A stretch of DNA of 64,000 bases from Flavobacteriales bacterium. Lineage in GTDB: Bacteria > Bacteroidota > Bacteroidia > Flavobacteriales_F > PHOS-HE28. The notes beneath the pieces were generated by a model. That model made no database searches. It had not been told where the DNA came from and saw nothing but the letters and a program-made list of their open reading frames with translations. The position numbers were made by a program, and so were the translations under genes. This document shows, piece after piece, positions 53,800 to 64,000 of this stretch. Position 1 is the stretch's first letter. The number at the start of each line of letters is the position of its first letter. The DNA is taken from NCBI GenBank assembly GCA_016702645.1, contig JADJDP010000050.1:186001-250000 (forward strand). The letters are read 5' to 3'.

Positions 53800-55494
53800 A
53801 TGCGCCTGCACTTCACCCTGCTGTTCTCACTCTCCTGTCTGCTCGCTTCGGCCCAACCCTTCCACTGGCAATGGAGCGTACACGACACGGCCACCTCGAG
53901 CTCGCCAGATATCCACGGCTTTGCCACCGATGCGCACGGTAACAGCTACGTCGCCGGGTCCTTCTACGGCACCGCCACCTTCGGCAGCACCTCGCCGATC
54001 ACCAGCGCTGGCCTAAGCGATGTCTATGTAGCGAAGTACGATAACCAAGGCGTGGCGCTCTGGGCAGTGCGCGCTGGGGGTACCGACTTCGACAATCCCT
54101 ACGACCTCGCCATCGATGGCGACGGTGGCGTATTCATCACCGGCGCGTTCGAGAGCGCGACCGCCGGGTTCGGCTCAACCACGCTCACCCTCGTTGGGCA
54201 GATGGATGTATTCGTGGCAAAGCTCAGCGCAGTGGATGGCAGCTTCCAGTGGGCGAAGCGTTATGGCAACAACGACTTCCAGGCGAATGCGCGCGAATGG
54301 GGCAAGGCCATCGCTTGCGATGCCGCTGGCAACGCGTATGTGAGCGGCTGCTTCGATGATTACTTCACGGTGCCCGGTCTTACGCAACTGCAGGGCTGCA
54401 GCCAGTACTACGACGACTTCTTACTGAAGTTGGATACCGACGGCAACGGCATCTGGAGCCGCAGGCCCGATTGCGGACAGCAATGGATCTACAGCGCCGG
54501 CGAAGGACAAGTGCTGCATGTGGGCGCCGACAACATGCTGTACGCGGGCTGGCGCATTCGTGGCGACACGATATTCTACGAGACCGACACACTGCTCAAT
54601 TCGTGGAACGGCGCTGGCACGCACGAAGGCGTGGTGGCCAAGTACGACCTCGATGGCAACTACCACTGGAGCCGCGTGATCGGCGGCTACGGCTACGATG
54701 ATGTGAAGGCTTTGGAAGCGGACGCCGATGGCAATCTGTACATCGCCATGCACCGCGAGACGGACTACAACCTGGGTATCGTGGGGATCGAGGTCGCGGG
54801 CAGCTTGGGCCACTACAAGAACGTGATCCTGAAGACGAACGCCGATGGCGATTTCATCTGGGGTACGCGCATAGGCAACAGCAGTTACGATCACGACATC
54901 GAAGCGATGGAATTGGAGAACGCCGAGTCCTTGCTCGTGGCGGGTTGGTACAGGGGCAACTTCGAGATCGGCGGCATGGTGCCCGACAACGGATCGGTCG
55001 GACAATACGGCCATTACCTGGCTCGCTTCGACAGCAGCAATGCGCTGCTCGACATACACACTTCGCGCTTCACCTATCCACGCGGCGTACGCGGCATCGG
55101 GCTCGATGAAGGCGGCAACATCTACATCGGCGGCTACTTCCAGGATTCGCTCTCCTTCCCCGGCCTGCCGGTGATGGACCTGGCCAACGCCAGCAACGGA
55201 GCGATGTTCCTAGCGCGCAGCGGGGATTTCAATACCGGAGTCGATGCAGCGAGCGAAGCGAACGACGGGGTATCCATCTATCCAATGCCGTCCAGCGGTC
55301 GCCTCACCATCCAGAGCGAAGAGCCGTTCACGGAGCTGCGGATCGTGAACGCGTTGGGCGAACTGGTGCTGCGGGAGATATTCCCTAAAAGCACATCGCG
55401 CACCGTGGAACTGCCGGGAAGTGGCGTGTACTTCTACACGCTGCTTTCCACTGGTGAGCGCCTCACGAGCGGCCGGGTGCTCGTGGAGCGCTAG
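53800..55494 (+). CDS. T9SS-sorted SBBP-repeat beta-propeller
   Basis: A 564-residue intact protein. Signal peptide MRLHFTLLFSLSCLLASAQ. Repeated propeller blades of the SBBP type with the VxxxGxxNxYVAG-like turn: GFATDAHGNSYVAGSFYG, LAIDGDGGVFITGAFE, AIACDAAGNAYVSGCF, DADGNLYIAMH, GLDEGGNIYIGGYFQ. The C terminus VSIYPMPSSGRLTIQSEEPF...LRIVNALGELVLRE is a T9SS sorting domain. Probable surface-exposed binding protein. It overlaps the convergent cupin gene by 4 nt. Confidence 0.88.
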   Translation: MRLHFTLLFSLSCLLASAQPFHWQWSVHDTATSSSPDIHGFATDAHGNSYVAGSFYGTATFGSTSPITSAGLSDVYVAKYDNQGVALWAVRAGGTDFDNPYDLAIDGDGGVFITGAFESATAGFGSTTLTLVGQMDVFVAKLSAVDGSFQWAKRYGNNDFQANAREWGKAIACDAAGNAYVSGCFDDYFTVPGLTQLQGCSQYYDDFLLKLDTDGNGIWSRRPDCGQQWIYSAGEGQVLHVGADNMLYAGWRIRGDTIFYETDTLLNSWNGAGTHEGVVAKYDLDGNYHWSRVIGGYGYDDVKALEADADGNLYIAMHRETDYNLGIVGIEVAGSLGHYKNVILKTNADGDFIWGTRIGNSSYDHDIEAMELENAESLLVAGWYRGNFEIGGMVPDNGSVGQYGHYLARFDSSNALLDIHTSRFTYPRGVRGIGLDEGGNIYIGGYFQDSLSFPGLPVMDLANASNGAMFLARSGDFNTGVDAASEANDGVSIYPMPSSGRLTIQSEEPFTELRIVNALGELVLREIFPKSTSRTVELPGSGVYFYTLLSTGERLTSGRVLVER

Positions 55495-55952
55495 TTCAGC
55501 GGCGGTCCCACCACCGGCATGTGGTGCGCGGCTGCGGCTTTGCCAAGGGCTTCTATGGCTTCGGGGGTTGGCGCTCCCGGCGTTGGAAGCTCGGCGCGTT
55601 CGGCGATGCGCCAAAGTCCGCGCATGAAGCGTTCGAAATCCTCGCCGGTGGTCGCACTGAAGAAACGGCCTCCGGCCGGGGACAGCGAGAGGAACGTGTG
55701 CGGCGCGCCCTTGGGGATGAAGACCACTTCGCCCGGGCCACACGTGAACTCATCGCCGCGCAGGCGGAACTTGAACTCGCCTTCCAGCAGGTGGAAGATC
55801 TCGTCCTCGCGTTCATGGATGTGCAGGGGCGGCGATTCGCCCTGCCGCACGATGTGCTCGATATAGGAGATGCGGTCCGAACCATCGTCGCCCGAAACAT
55901 GGATGCGCACCAGGGTATTGAGGAACCAATGCCAGTCTCGGGTGTTGTTCAT
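55491..55952 (-). CDS. Cupin-domain protein
   Basis: A 153-residue intact protein starting MNNTRDWHWFLNTLVRIHVS. The cupin motif 1 is PPLHIHEREDEIFHLLEGEF (two His and a Glu ligand) and motif 2 is GPGEVVFIPKGAPHTF. Such single-cupin proteins bind a metal and act as dioxygenases, isomerases or sensors. No substrate can be assigned. It lies 48 nt from the divergent pirin start. Confidence 0.83.
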   Translation of the reverse strand: MNNTRDWHWFLNTLVRIHVSGDDGSDRISYIEHIVRQGESPPLHIHEREDEIFHLLEGEFKFRLRGDEFTCGPGEVVFIPKGAPHTFLSLSPAGGRFFSATTGEDFERFMRGLWRIAERAELPTPGAPTPEAIEALGKAAAAHHMPVVGPPLN

Positions 55953-55999
55953 TGGATCAGGGACTTGTAGCGCTAATTTCACAACCAAATCGATACGGT

Positions 56000-56976
56000 A
56001 TGGAACGCAAGGAATTCCTTCATCGCGGCATCCTCGGCACAGCGCTGGCCTTCATCGGCGGCGCGTTGAACGGAACCGCTAAGGCCATGGAAAACCTGGC
56101 CGGTAGTGGCCAGCGCGGCGTGGAAGGCGTGCTCTCCCCCACCAACACCCATATGGTTGGCAACGGCTTCAAGGTGATGAACTACTTCCCCAATGGCAAG
56201 GGTTTCGAGGAGCGGATGAGCCCCTTCTTCCTGTTGGACTTCAACGCGGAGGTGAACTTCCCGCCGAGCGACATCTCCCAAGGGGTCGGTGTACATCCGC
56301 ATCGCGGCATCGAGACCATCACCTTCGCCTACAAGGGCAGCGTGGAGCACCACGACAGCAAGGGCAATCACGGCATCATCCATCCCGGCGATGTGCAATG
56401 GATGACAGCGGGCGGCGGCGTGCTGCACAAGGAGTACCACGAGCAGACCTTCAACCGCAGCGGCGGTGCTTTCGAGATGCTACAACTGTGGATCAACCTG
56501 CCGAAGAAGCACAAGATGGTGCCGGCCAAATACCAGAGCATCGCGCATGCGAAGAAGCCGAAGGTGACCTTGCCCAAAGGCGCAGGTACCGTGCACGTGG
56601 TGGCGGGTGAATACGAAGGCGTGAAGGGCATCGCGAGCGCGTACTCGCCCATCCACATGTACGACATGCACCTGAACGCAGGCGCCGATGTGAGCTTCCA
56701 ACTACCAGCGAACTACAACTCCGGCATCCTGGTGGTGGATGGCGCGATCACGGTGAACGGAACGGCCGCACCGGAGAACCATTATGTGCAACTGAAGAAC
56801 GAAGGCGGTGCGATCCGTATCCAGGTCACGCGCAAGTGCACGCTCCTTGTACTGAGCGGCGAGCCTTTGAACGAACCTTACGTGAGCTATGGCCCCTTCG
56901 TGATGAACACCGAGGATGAGATCGCGAGGCGATCGAGGATTACAAGGCAGGGAAATTCGGGTTCTTGGCGGATTGA
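56000..56976 (+). CDS. Pirin-family protein (one frameshift, twin-arginine-like start absent)
   Basis: About 325 residues. The N terminus MERKEFLHRGILGTALAFIG resembles a short export or anchor sequence. Pirin motifs follow: VGVHPHRGIETITFAYKGSV, HHDSKGNHGIIHPGDVQWMT, AGGGVLHKEYHEQTFN and the second cupin half GILVVDGAITVNGTAAPENH. Pirins bind iron and include quercetinases. The frame changes near 56930; the shifted frame reads AIEDYKAGKFGFLAD and stops at 56974-56976, the normal family ending. Confidence 0.85.
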
Positions 56977-57023
56977 AGGACCGGTCAACTCGGTTACCTA
57001 TGATCGCACATCGGTAGAACAAC

Positions 57024-57509
57024 ATGGCGAAACGTATCGTGCTTTGGCTCAATGCCTTCGTCGCTGCGGTGTATTTCACCGGACACTTGTTCGACTTCCT
57101 GGTGCTGGTGCCCAACTGGCGCGCTGGCGATGTGGAAGTGATCACGCGGTACAGGGCGTTCTTCGTTCATACGGATCCGGGAGCGTTCTTCCGATTCGTG
57201 GTTCCAGCGACCATCCTGCTCGCGATCGTCAGTTTTCTCTCTTACTGGAAGGCCGACAAGAAATTGCGGCTCATGCTCGGTGCTTACCTCGTCCTGACGC
57301 TGGGCGCGTTCCTGTTCACCATGTTCCACTTCCTGCCGATCAACGGCTACTTGTTCTGGGACAAGACGATCGTTCTTGAACCAGCGAAGACCATGGAACT
57401 GGCGCATAGCTGGGCGTCCGGTGAACAGTTGCGGGTGGCGTTCGGCTTTGTGGCGATGGTGGTTGCGGGAAGGGCGTTGCATCTTTCGTATTCAAAGCCA
57501 GGCCACTGA
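57024..57509 (+). CDS. Four-TM membrane protein, DUF1772-like
   Basis: A 161-residue protein: MAKRIVLWLNAFVAAVYFTG, HLFDFLVLVPNWRAG, FRFVVPATILLAIVSFLSYW, LGAYLVLTLGAFLFTMFHF and ALHLSYSKPGH, with four membrane spans and a conserved-looking acidic/His pair. It resembles DUF1772 proteins related to anthrone oxygenase. It begins 47 nt after the pirin gene and is probably cotranscribed. A degenerate copy of the pirin 3' end follows its stop. Confidence 0.7.
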   Translation: MAKRIVLWLNAFVAAVYFTGHLFDFLVLVPNWRAGDVEVITRYRAFFVHTDPGAFFRFVVPATILLAIVSFLSYWKADKKLRLMLGAYLVLTLGAFLFTMFHFLPINGYLFWDKTIVLEPAKTMELAHSWASGEQLRVAFGFVAMVVAGRALHLSYSKPGH

Positions 57510-57670
57510 ACTGGAGCGATGGTGAGCAAGGACTACAAGGCTGGATAGTTCGGTTCCTCGCGGACTGATCGGTTCCTTCCGCGGGTCCTGTGATCGCCAT
57601 TTGGCCCGCGCTAGCGACCAAGATGGCCCAAGCGCGCTCCGTCCTTTGCTATTCCAGTGACCCGTAGGAC

Positions 57671-58747
57671 CTAAGCCGCTCCAAGCACTCCGTGCGCCTT
57701 GGTGTCCGGCACAAAGGGAACGGGAGCGGTGCGGCTGCGCAAGAAGGCGATCACCTCCTCATCGTTCTTGTACACATTGCCGACGTTCACGAAGTGCTTG
57801 GCCAGCACATCGTAGCGATCGCGCAGGAGCAATCCGAAAATGTCCAGGTAGTTCAAACCATCGAAGACCACGGCGCGTTCGCGTGCGAAATCATCCAGGT
57901 GTTCCCGGAAGTACCGTGGATGATCGGTCCAATGCATGCTGGGATCGATGTGGTGGCTGATGTGGTATCCATCGTTCCAGCATTTGTGATTGAACTTCAC
58001 GTTGATGCAGGTGACACTGTTCTGGAAGTGGTTGCCGGGGTCCTCCTGGCTCACGAAAGCGTGTTGCACCCAGTTGCCCGCCATGGCCACCAGCCGGAAT
58101 ATGGCGAAGGGAAGGATGAAGACCACGAGCGTGGCTTGCCAGTTCACGAAGCACAAGGCCGCGCAGAACAGGATGAAGAGCAGTTCACCTCGCACCACGC
58201 GATAGAGAAGACGATCGCGCTTGCGATGGAAGAAGTACGCCGCTAGCGTGTAGATGCCGGTGAAGAAGAAGGTGAAGAAGTAGTGCAGGAAGGCCTTACC
58301 CGAGTCGCGCTGATAAGGCATGGTACTGCTCTCGTCGGGTTCCAAGTTGTTCTCCGCATGGTGCATGCCGATGTGGTGCGCATGGTAGGTCTCCGGGCTT
58401 TGGCCGAAGAAAGGTGCCAGCACCCATGGCAGGTAGTGGTTCATCCATTGCTGCTTGAAGAAGGGCCGGTGCGTGGTACAATGCAGCATGAGGCCGAATG
58501 GGCCCTTGTAGGTGATATTGTTGATGAAGAGGTACACCAATGCCATGATCCACCAGAGCCAGTTCGGAACGAACGGCAGGTAGAGCGCTACACCCAACGG
58601 TATGAGGGTGAAGGTGACCTGCAGCGTCTTGTAGACGAAGGGCAGGTCACGCTCATCGCGGATGAGGCCAAGGAAGAACTTGTCGAGTGCGGAATAACGC
58701 GCGGGTCGAACGAACTCGGGGTCGGTCTGGGTGGTAAATGGGATCAC
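57671..58747 (-). CDS. Fatty-acid desaturase
   Basis: A 358-residue intact integral membrane protein with the three histidine boxes of the non-haem di-iron desaturases: HCTTH, HAHHIGMHH and HISHHIDPSMHW. Four hydrophobic spans separate them. It inserts double bonds into fatty-acyl chains and so adjusts membrane fluidity, for example in the cold. The ATG at 58747 gives MIPFTTQTDPEF. Convergent with the DUF1772-like gene. Confidence 0.9.
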   Translation of the reverse strand: MIPFTTQTDPEFVRPARYSALDKFFLGLIRDERDLPFVYKTLQVTFTLIPLGVALYLPFVPNWLWWIMALVYLFINNITYKGPFGLMLHCTTHRPFFKQQWMNHYLPWVLAPFFGQSPETYHAHHIGMHHAENNLEPDESSTMPYQRDSGKAFLHYFFTFFFTGIYTLAAYFFHRKRDRLLYRVVRGELLFILFCAALCFVNWQATLVVFILPFAIFRLVAMAGNWVQHAFVSQEDPGNHFQNSVTCINVKFNHKCWNDGYHISHHIDPSMHWTDHPRYFREHLDDFARERAVVFDGLNYLDIFGLLLRDRYDVLAKHFVNVGNVYKNDEEVIAFLRSRTAPVPFVPDTKAHGVLGAA

Positions 58748-58963
58748 GGGCCGAAGGTGCGGATCATTCGTGTTCCGTCTACCATGGTAGGTGGTCGCAT
58801 TCGCTCAATGATCCCGGAATTGGTCAAGTTGATATGGGCGGATGTGCATCGAACAAGGGCGGATGTGCGACCGACCGGGGAGCGGCCTTGCCATCCAAGG
58901 TGCGTGACCGATTCGTAGGCTTCAACCCGTTCCGATCGGCTTCTTTGCCCCAAAGCCAGTTCC

Positions 58964-60271
58964 ATGCGTGTTCTCGCCACCGCATCCCTTCTGCTAGTCT
59001 CATTCGCCGTGCAAGCCCAAACCCACGACTTGGTGGGCTATTGGCACAATTGGAACGACGGGAATGCACCTTACATCCAACTCGATGCGATAGATCCACG
59101 CTACACGGTGATCGAGATCGCATTCGCCGAGCCGTTGCCGGGTACTTCGCACAACATGGCGTTCGCACCGAGCGGCACGGATCAAAGCGAATTCATAGGT
59201 GACGTGGCCGAACTACAGGCTCAAGGAAAAAAGGTCCTGATCAGTATCGGCGGGGCCAATGCCACGGTCCACCTGGACAGCGACACGGAGCGCGACGAAT
59301 TCGTGAGCAGCATGATGGGCATCATCAACACATACGGCTTCGATGGCATCGACATCGACCTGGAGGGCAGCAGCGTCAGCAGTTCCGGAGGAACCATCGC
59401 AGCGCCGATCGATGCAGCGATCACCCGCTTGATCGACGCCATTGAAGCGATCGGTGATGCGTTCGAAACCCAGTGGGGAACCCAGATGATGCTCACCATG
59501 GCTCCCGAAACAGCCTACGTACAGGGTGGCATGAGCGCGTTCGGCGGGATCTGGGGCGCCTACCTCCCGATCATCGACGCGCTGCGTGATCGGATCGACA
59601 TCCTGCAAGTGCAGTTGTACAACAGCGGCAGCATGTACGGCATCGATGGTGCCATCTACGAACAAGGCACCGCCGACTTCATCGTGAGCCAAACGGAAGC
59701 AACATTGCAAGGCTTCACCACCGGGGGTGGCATCTTCGCTCCGCTGCCACCGGAAAAGATCGCCATCGGGCTCCCAGCATGCCCGAATGCGGCCGGTGGA
59801 GGCTACGTGAGCCCGGCCGTGCTTGCCTCAGCCGTGGATTATTTGCGTGGAACCGGTCCACAACCGGGCAGCTATGCGCGCACGAGCACCTACCCCGCCC
59901 TGCGCGGATTGATGACATGGAGCATCAACTGGGATGCGGTGAGCACCTGCTCAAGCACCTACGAATACGCGGATACCTTCCAAGAGCTGTTCGATGTTGG
60001 GACGAACATGTACGCGCTGGAACCAGCGCCAGCAATGGCGATCTGGCCCACCTTCACAAGCGCCGGATCGATGCTGAACGTGGGTAACGACATGGCTCGG
60101 GGACCGATCGAACTCGTTGATATGACAGGGCGATCGGTAGCGATGCTCACCCTATCAGCGAACCGCACGGTTGCGCTTCCGGCGGCGCTGAACACCGGGA
60201 CCTATGTTCTGTTGCACCGTTCGGCGATCGGAACAGTGCGTTCATCGCGGATCGTGATCGATATGCCTTAA
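58964..60271 (+). CDS. GH18 chitinase with degenerate sorting tail
   Basis: A 435-residue intact protein with signal peptide MRVLATASLLLVSFAVQAQ. The GH18 active site DGIDIDLEG (DxxDxDxE) is present; the barrel also shows VGYWHNWNDGNAPYIQL, VLISIGGANATVHLDS, TMAPETAYVQGG and MTWSINWDAVSTCSSTYEY. It hydrolyses chitin or related N-acetylglucosamine polymers outside the cell. The last 80 residues (IELVDMTGRSVAMLTLSANR) resemble a shortened T9SS sorting domain, which suits export across the outer membrane. Confidence 0.92.
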   Translation: MRVLATASLLLVSFAVQAQTHDLVGYWHNWNDGNAPYIQLDAIDPRYTVIEIAFAEPLPGTSHNMAFAPSGTDQSEFIGDVAELQAQGKKVLISIGGANATVHLDSDTERDEFVSSMMGIINTYGFDGIDIDLEGSSVSSSGGTIAAPIDAAITRLIDAIEAIGDAFETQWGTQMMLTMAPETAYVQGGMSAFGGIWGAYLPIIDALRDRIDILQVQLYNSGSMYGIDGAIYEQGTADFIVSQTEATLQGFTTGGGIFAPLPPEKIAIGLPACPNAAGGGYVSPAVLASAVDYLRGTGPQPGSYARTSTYPALRGLMTWSINWDAVSTCSSTYEYADTFQELFDVGTNMYALEPAPAMAIWPTFTSAGSMLNVGNDMARGPIELVDMTGRSVAMLTLSANRTVALPAALNTGTYVLLHRSAIGTVRSSRIVIDMP

Positions 60272-60357
60272 CCAGAGCCGTACCGGCCGGGTCTTCGGAA
60301 ACCGGCGGCGGGCAAGCTGCGTAGGAACAGGCGGGTTCTTCCCCTGCTCCGCGCCAT

Positions 60358-63300
60358 ATGCTCCGCAAATTCCTGTTCTCCGCCGTCCTGGTCAGCACCG
60401 CCTTGGTGTCGCGGGCCACGCACTTTTCCGGGGGCGAGATCTACTGGCATTGTTTGGGCAACAACCAGTACGAGATCACCATGGTGGTGTACCGGGATTG
60501 CGCCGGCATCAATGTGGACCCGAGCGTTACGCTCCAGTTGCAGAGCCCTTGCGGCAATACCAGCCTGGTGGTGAGCACGCCGGGTGGTGTTGAGATATCC
60601 CAGCTCTGCGATCTGGAACTACCGAACAGCACCTGCAACGGCGGATCACTTCCGGGCATCCAGCAATACATCTACACGGGCACGATCACCCTCGCGCCCT
60701 GCGATTCGTGGACGATCTCCTACACGAACATCTACCGCAACAACGCGATCGTCAACCTGCAGAACCCGGGTACACAGCGCACCTACATCCGGGCGGTGGT
60801 CAACACCACGGTGAACCCCTGCAACGATTCACCCCAGTTCAGCAACACCGCGATCCCCTTCGTGTGCCTGGGCTACCCCATCACATACAGCTTCGGGGCC
60901 TTCGACACGGAAGGTGATTCGCTGAGCTATGTCCTCATCGACGCCATGGGGATCAACGGCGCACCGATCCCTTACGTGAACCCGTACTCAGGAACGGATC
61001 CAATACCCGGCATCACACTGGACCCGGTCACCGGCGAGGTGAACTTCACGCTGGCCACACAAGGGAACTGGGTGGTCGTGGTACAAGTGAACCACTGGGT
61101 GAACGGCGTGCTCGTGGGTAGCATCATGCGCGACATGCAATTCGTTGCATACCCCTGCACCAACGACCCACCGGATCCCGCAACCGGCCTGATCCAGAAC
61201 CTGAGCGGCACGGCCACCCAACTCGGACCACGCGCGATACAGGTATGCGAGTCGGGCAACTTCTGCTTCGACTTCGCGATCAGCGATCCCAACCTGACGA
61301 ACGTCCTCGACGCCTTCAGCAACATCCAGCAGAACCTGCCCGGTGCAACGTTCACCTTCAACGGCTTCAATCCCATCATGTGCACGGTTTGCTGGACCGC
61401 CACAGCGGGCAGCTCCGGCTACTTCCCCTTCATCGTGAACGTGGATGATGGTGCCTGCCCCATCCCAGCCTTCCAGACCTATGTGTATGAAGTGACGGTG
61501 ATCCCCGGGCTCTTCGGGAACGTGACCACCACGGGTGAAACGTGCGTGGGTACCGGCAACGGGACAGCCACCGCGAACGTGACCAATGGATCCGCCCCTT
61601 ACACCTACGCTTGGAGCACCGGTGCCACCACACCGAGCATCACGGCAGGTGTCGGCAGTTACACGGTTACGATAACCGATGCGAACAACTGCGTTTCCCC
61701 GCCCTACACCGGTGTGATCTCTTCGATCTCACAACCGAACATCGCGGACGCGGGTCCGGATGATGTGGGTTGCGTGGGAGCCCTGCCGATCGCGCTGAGC
61801 GGTAGTGTGACGAACGCGACCGGTGGCGCATGGAGCGGTGGTGCCGGATCGTACTCCGGTACTTGGCCGAACATCAGCTATACCCCCACGGCAGCGGAGA
61901 TCGCCGCAGGCAGTGTCACACAAACACTCACGACCACGGGCAACGGTGGCTGTCCGCCGGACGACGACCAGATGGTGCTGACGCTCGCGAACAGCTTCGC
62001 GAACGCAACGGTGACGCCTACGGATGCGCTCTGTTTCGGAACAGCGACCGGATCGGCGGTCTTCGCTCCTGACCTGGCCGGTTTCACGTATGCCTGGACC
62101 ACCACACCAGTGCAAACCGGAGCGACGGCAACGGGGTTGAGCGCTGGCAACTACTCGGTGACAGCAACGGATGCCAACGGATGCTCCATCACATTGACCA
62201 CCACCATTGGCCCACCAGCAGCATTGTCCATCGCCAGCTTGACCGCGACGGATGAGAGTTGTGCCGGTTTCGGAAACGGAACGGCCACCGTCACAGCGAT
62301 CGGAGGTGCGACGCCGTACACCTATGCATGGAGCAACGGCGCTAGCGGTCCTTCGATCACAGCAGGAGCGGGAACCTACACGGTGACCGTTACAGATGCC
62401 AATGGATGTGCTCCCGCGATCGGCAGCATCACAATAAATGCAGCAGCACAGCCCAATGTGGCGAACGCCGGTGCCGACCTCGTGGGTTGCGTAGGTAGTT
62501 TCCCGATCGCGCTCAATGGCAGCGTAACGAACGCCACCAGCGGTAACTGGAGCGGGGGTTCGGGAGCATTCGGTGGTTCATGGCCGAACGTGGACTATAC
62601 TCCCAGCGCCAGCGACATCTTGAGCAACGGGGTGACCCTTACGCTCACAACCGCAGGCAACACGAATTGCCCTGCTGCTAGCGATCAGGTGTTCATCAAC
62701 ATTCCGAACAGTTTCGCCACGGCCACGATCGGCACCACCGATGCCCTGTGCAACGGTGCGACCAACGGCACGGCCACCTTCTCACCCGCGATGCCCGGTT
62801 TCACCTATGTGTGGAACACGGTTCCGGTACAGAACGGAGCCACGGCGACAGGTCTCGGTGCGGGCAACTACAGTGTTACGGCCACGGACAGCTATGGCTG
62901 CTCCACCACCCTCAACACAACGATCAACGAGCCGAACGCGATCTCGATCGCAAGCCTGACGGTGGTGGATGAAAGTTGCGCCGGGTCAGGTAACGGCTCG
63001 ATCACAGCTGTTGCGAACGGCGGCACGCAACCCTACAGCTACAGTTGGAGCAATGGCGCGAGCGGCCCCGTCCTTACAGCGGGCGCAGGCACCTACACCG
63101 TAACGATCACCGATGCGAACGGATGCACGCCGGTCGCCATTGGAACAGCCACGATCAACGCAGCTGCCCAACCCAACCAAGTGAACGCAGGCCCCGATGC
63201 TGTTGGTTGCGTTGGCTCCTTCCCCATCGCGCTGAACGGCAATGTTGTGAACGCGACGGGTGGATCATGGAGCGGCGGCAATGGCTCCTACTCGGGTACC

Positions 63301-64000
63301 TGGCCCAACGTGAGTTATGACCCAAGCGCGGTCGACATCGCGAATGGGGGTGTCACGCTCACGCTCACAAGCACAGGCAACAACAACTGTCCGGCGGTGA
63401 GCGACCAGGTCTTCATCAACCTGCCGAACAGTTTCGCGAACCTCGGTATCAGCAGCACGAACGCGATCGCAATGGATCCACCACGGGTGCGGCTTCCGTA
63501 ACCCCGAACGACCCTTCCTTCGACTACCAGTGGAACGATCCAGCATCCCAGACCACTGCGAACGCCGTGAACCTGCCTGCTGGAACCTGGATCGTGACCG
63601 TGACCGATGCGTTCGGTTGCACGGCATCGCAGAGTGCGACGATCACCGAACCCGCTGCGATCGCTTTGCTCGGCCTCACAGCAACAGATGAGACGTGCGC
63701 AGGTTTCGGGAACGGATCGATCTCAACCAGCGTGACCGGCGGGACACAACCTTACTACTACACGTGGAGCAATGGTGCATCCACCGCTTCGATCACTGCT
63801 GGTGCAGGCACCTACACCATTTCGATCACGGATGCGAACGGATGCGCGCCTGCAACGGGAACGGCAACGATCAATGCAACGGGCCAGCCCAACTTGGTGG
63901 ACGCAGGGCCGGATCTCGTGGGCTGCTTGAACAGCTATCCGATCGACCTGCAAGGCAGCGTTACCAACGCAACGGGCGGGGTTTGGAGCGGCGGCGCCGG
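60358..64000 (+). CDS. Giant SprB-like repeat adhesin (3' end beyond window; one frameshift)
   Basis: At least 1,210 residues. A signal peptide MLRKFLFSAVLVSTALVSRA precedes a beta-sandwich head (THFSGGEIYWHCLGNNQYEI). From about 61500 to the window edge the sequence is a tandem array with units of 239 residues (717 nt): the anchor DESCAGFGNGTATVTAIGG recurs at 61537 (as ETCVGTGNG), 62254, 62971 and 63690. Each unit alternates SprB-like repeats (TYAWSNGASGPSITAGAGTY) with a PKD-like half (GPDAVGCVGSFPIALNG). Such proteins serve gliding motility and adhesion. The frame changes near 63470, where ATCGCAATGG should read I-C-N-G; the gene continues off the right edge. Confidence 0.9.

Overview
The window looks like chromosomal DNA of a GC-rich member of the Bacteroidota, most likely a Flavobacteriales-type lineage. 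The evidence is several secreted proteins with type IX secretion (T9SS) C-terminal sorting domains, a DUF5103 T9SS plug-family protein, a very large SprB-like repeat adhesin, the bacillithiol gene bshA together with a YfiT/DinB transferase, weak Shine-Dalgarno signals, and a TTG-N19-TAnnTTTG promoter in front of tRNA-Lys. There is no phage, integron, IS element or CRISPR array. Apart from two tRNA genes and one PIN toxin-antitoxin pair, the content is core metabolism plus secreted and surface proteins.

Layout. 0-2 kb: the end of a histidine kinase and a receiver-PAS-kinase protein. 2-3.2 kb: two tandem paralogous secreted proteins. 3.2-7.2 kb: a phenylacetyl-CoA epoxidase cluster, with paaE divergent from paaABCD. 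7.2-7.6 kb: a nearly pure G/C homopolymer stretch that is probably an assembly artefact. 7.6-20.1 kb: housekeeping genes (cca, a BatA-type membrane protein, a dihydroorotase-like gene, def, rlmD, a pyrR-like phosphoribosyltransferase, aroK, a GNAT protein), many of them broken by small indels. 20.2-21.0 kb: tRNA-Lys and tRNA-Leu, each followed by extra copies of its own 3' end plus downstream hairpin. 21-28.4 kb: secreted proteins, a CaiB-type CoA transferase, bshA and the DUF5103 protein. 28.4-33.9 kb: a Kir channel, an M14 carboxypeptidase, a T9SS repeat protein and a beta-helix protein. 34-46.3 kb: acs, a HAD-like phosphatase, two secreted propeller-like proteins, folD, a YfiT-like bacillithiol transferase, a lipoprotein, the toxin-antitoxin pair and ffh. 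46.5-64 kb: a SnoaL-like lipoprotein, two serine hydrolases, a zinc-less MDR oxidoreductase, yaaA, a T9SS protein, cupin, pirin, a fatty-acid desaturase, a GH18 chitinase and the start of the giant adhesin.

Functional links. PaaABCDE epoxidises phenylacetyl-CoA in aerobic aromatic degradation, which yields acetyl-CoA and succinyl-CoA; acs and the family III CoA transferase belong to the same CoA-ester economy. BshA and the YfiT-like protein are consistent with bacillithiol as the low-molecular-weight thiol. DUF5103 and at least five sorting-domain proteins point to an active T9SS with exported enzymes, adhesin and chitinase.

Quality caveat. At least twenty genes, including normally essential ones (ffh, def, cca, aroK), change reading frame once or more, usually by a single base in or near a short homopolymer or dinucleotide run. 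The breaks are densest at 7-28 kb. This is most simply explained by uncorrected indel errors in a low-coverage or long-read assembly, so such genes are given here as single spanning features.
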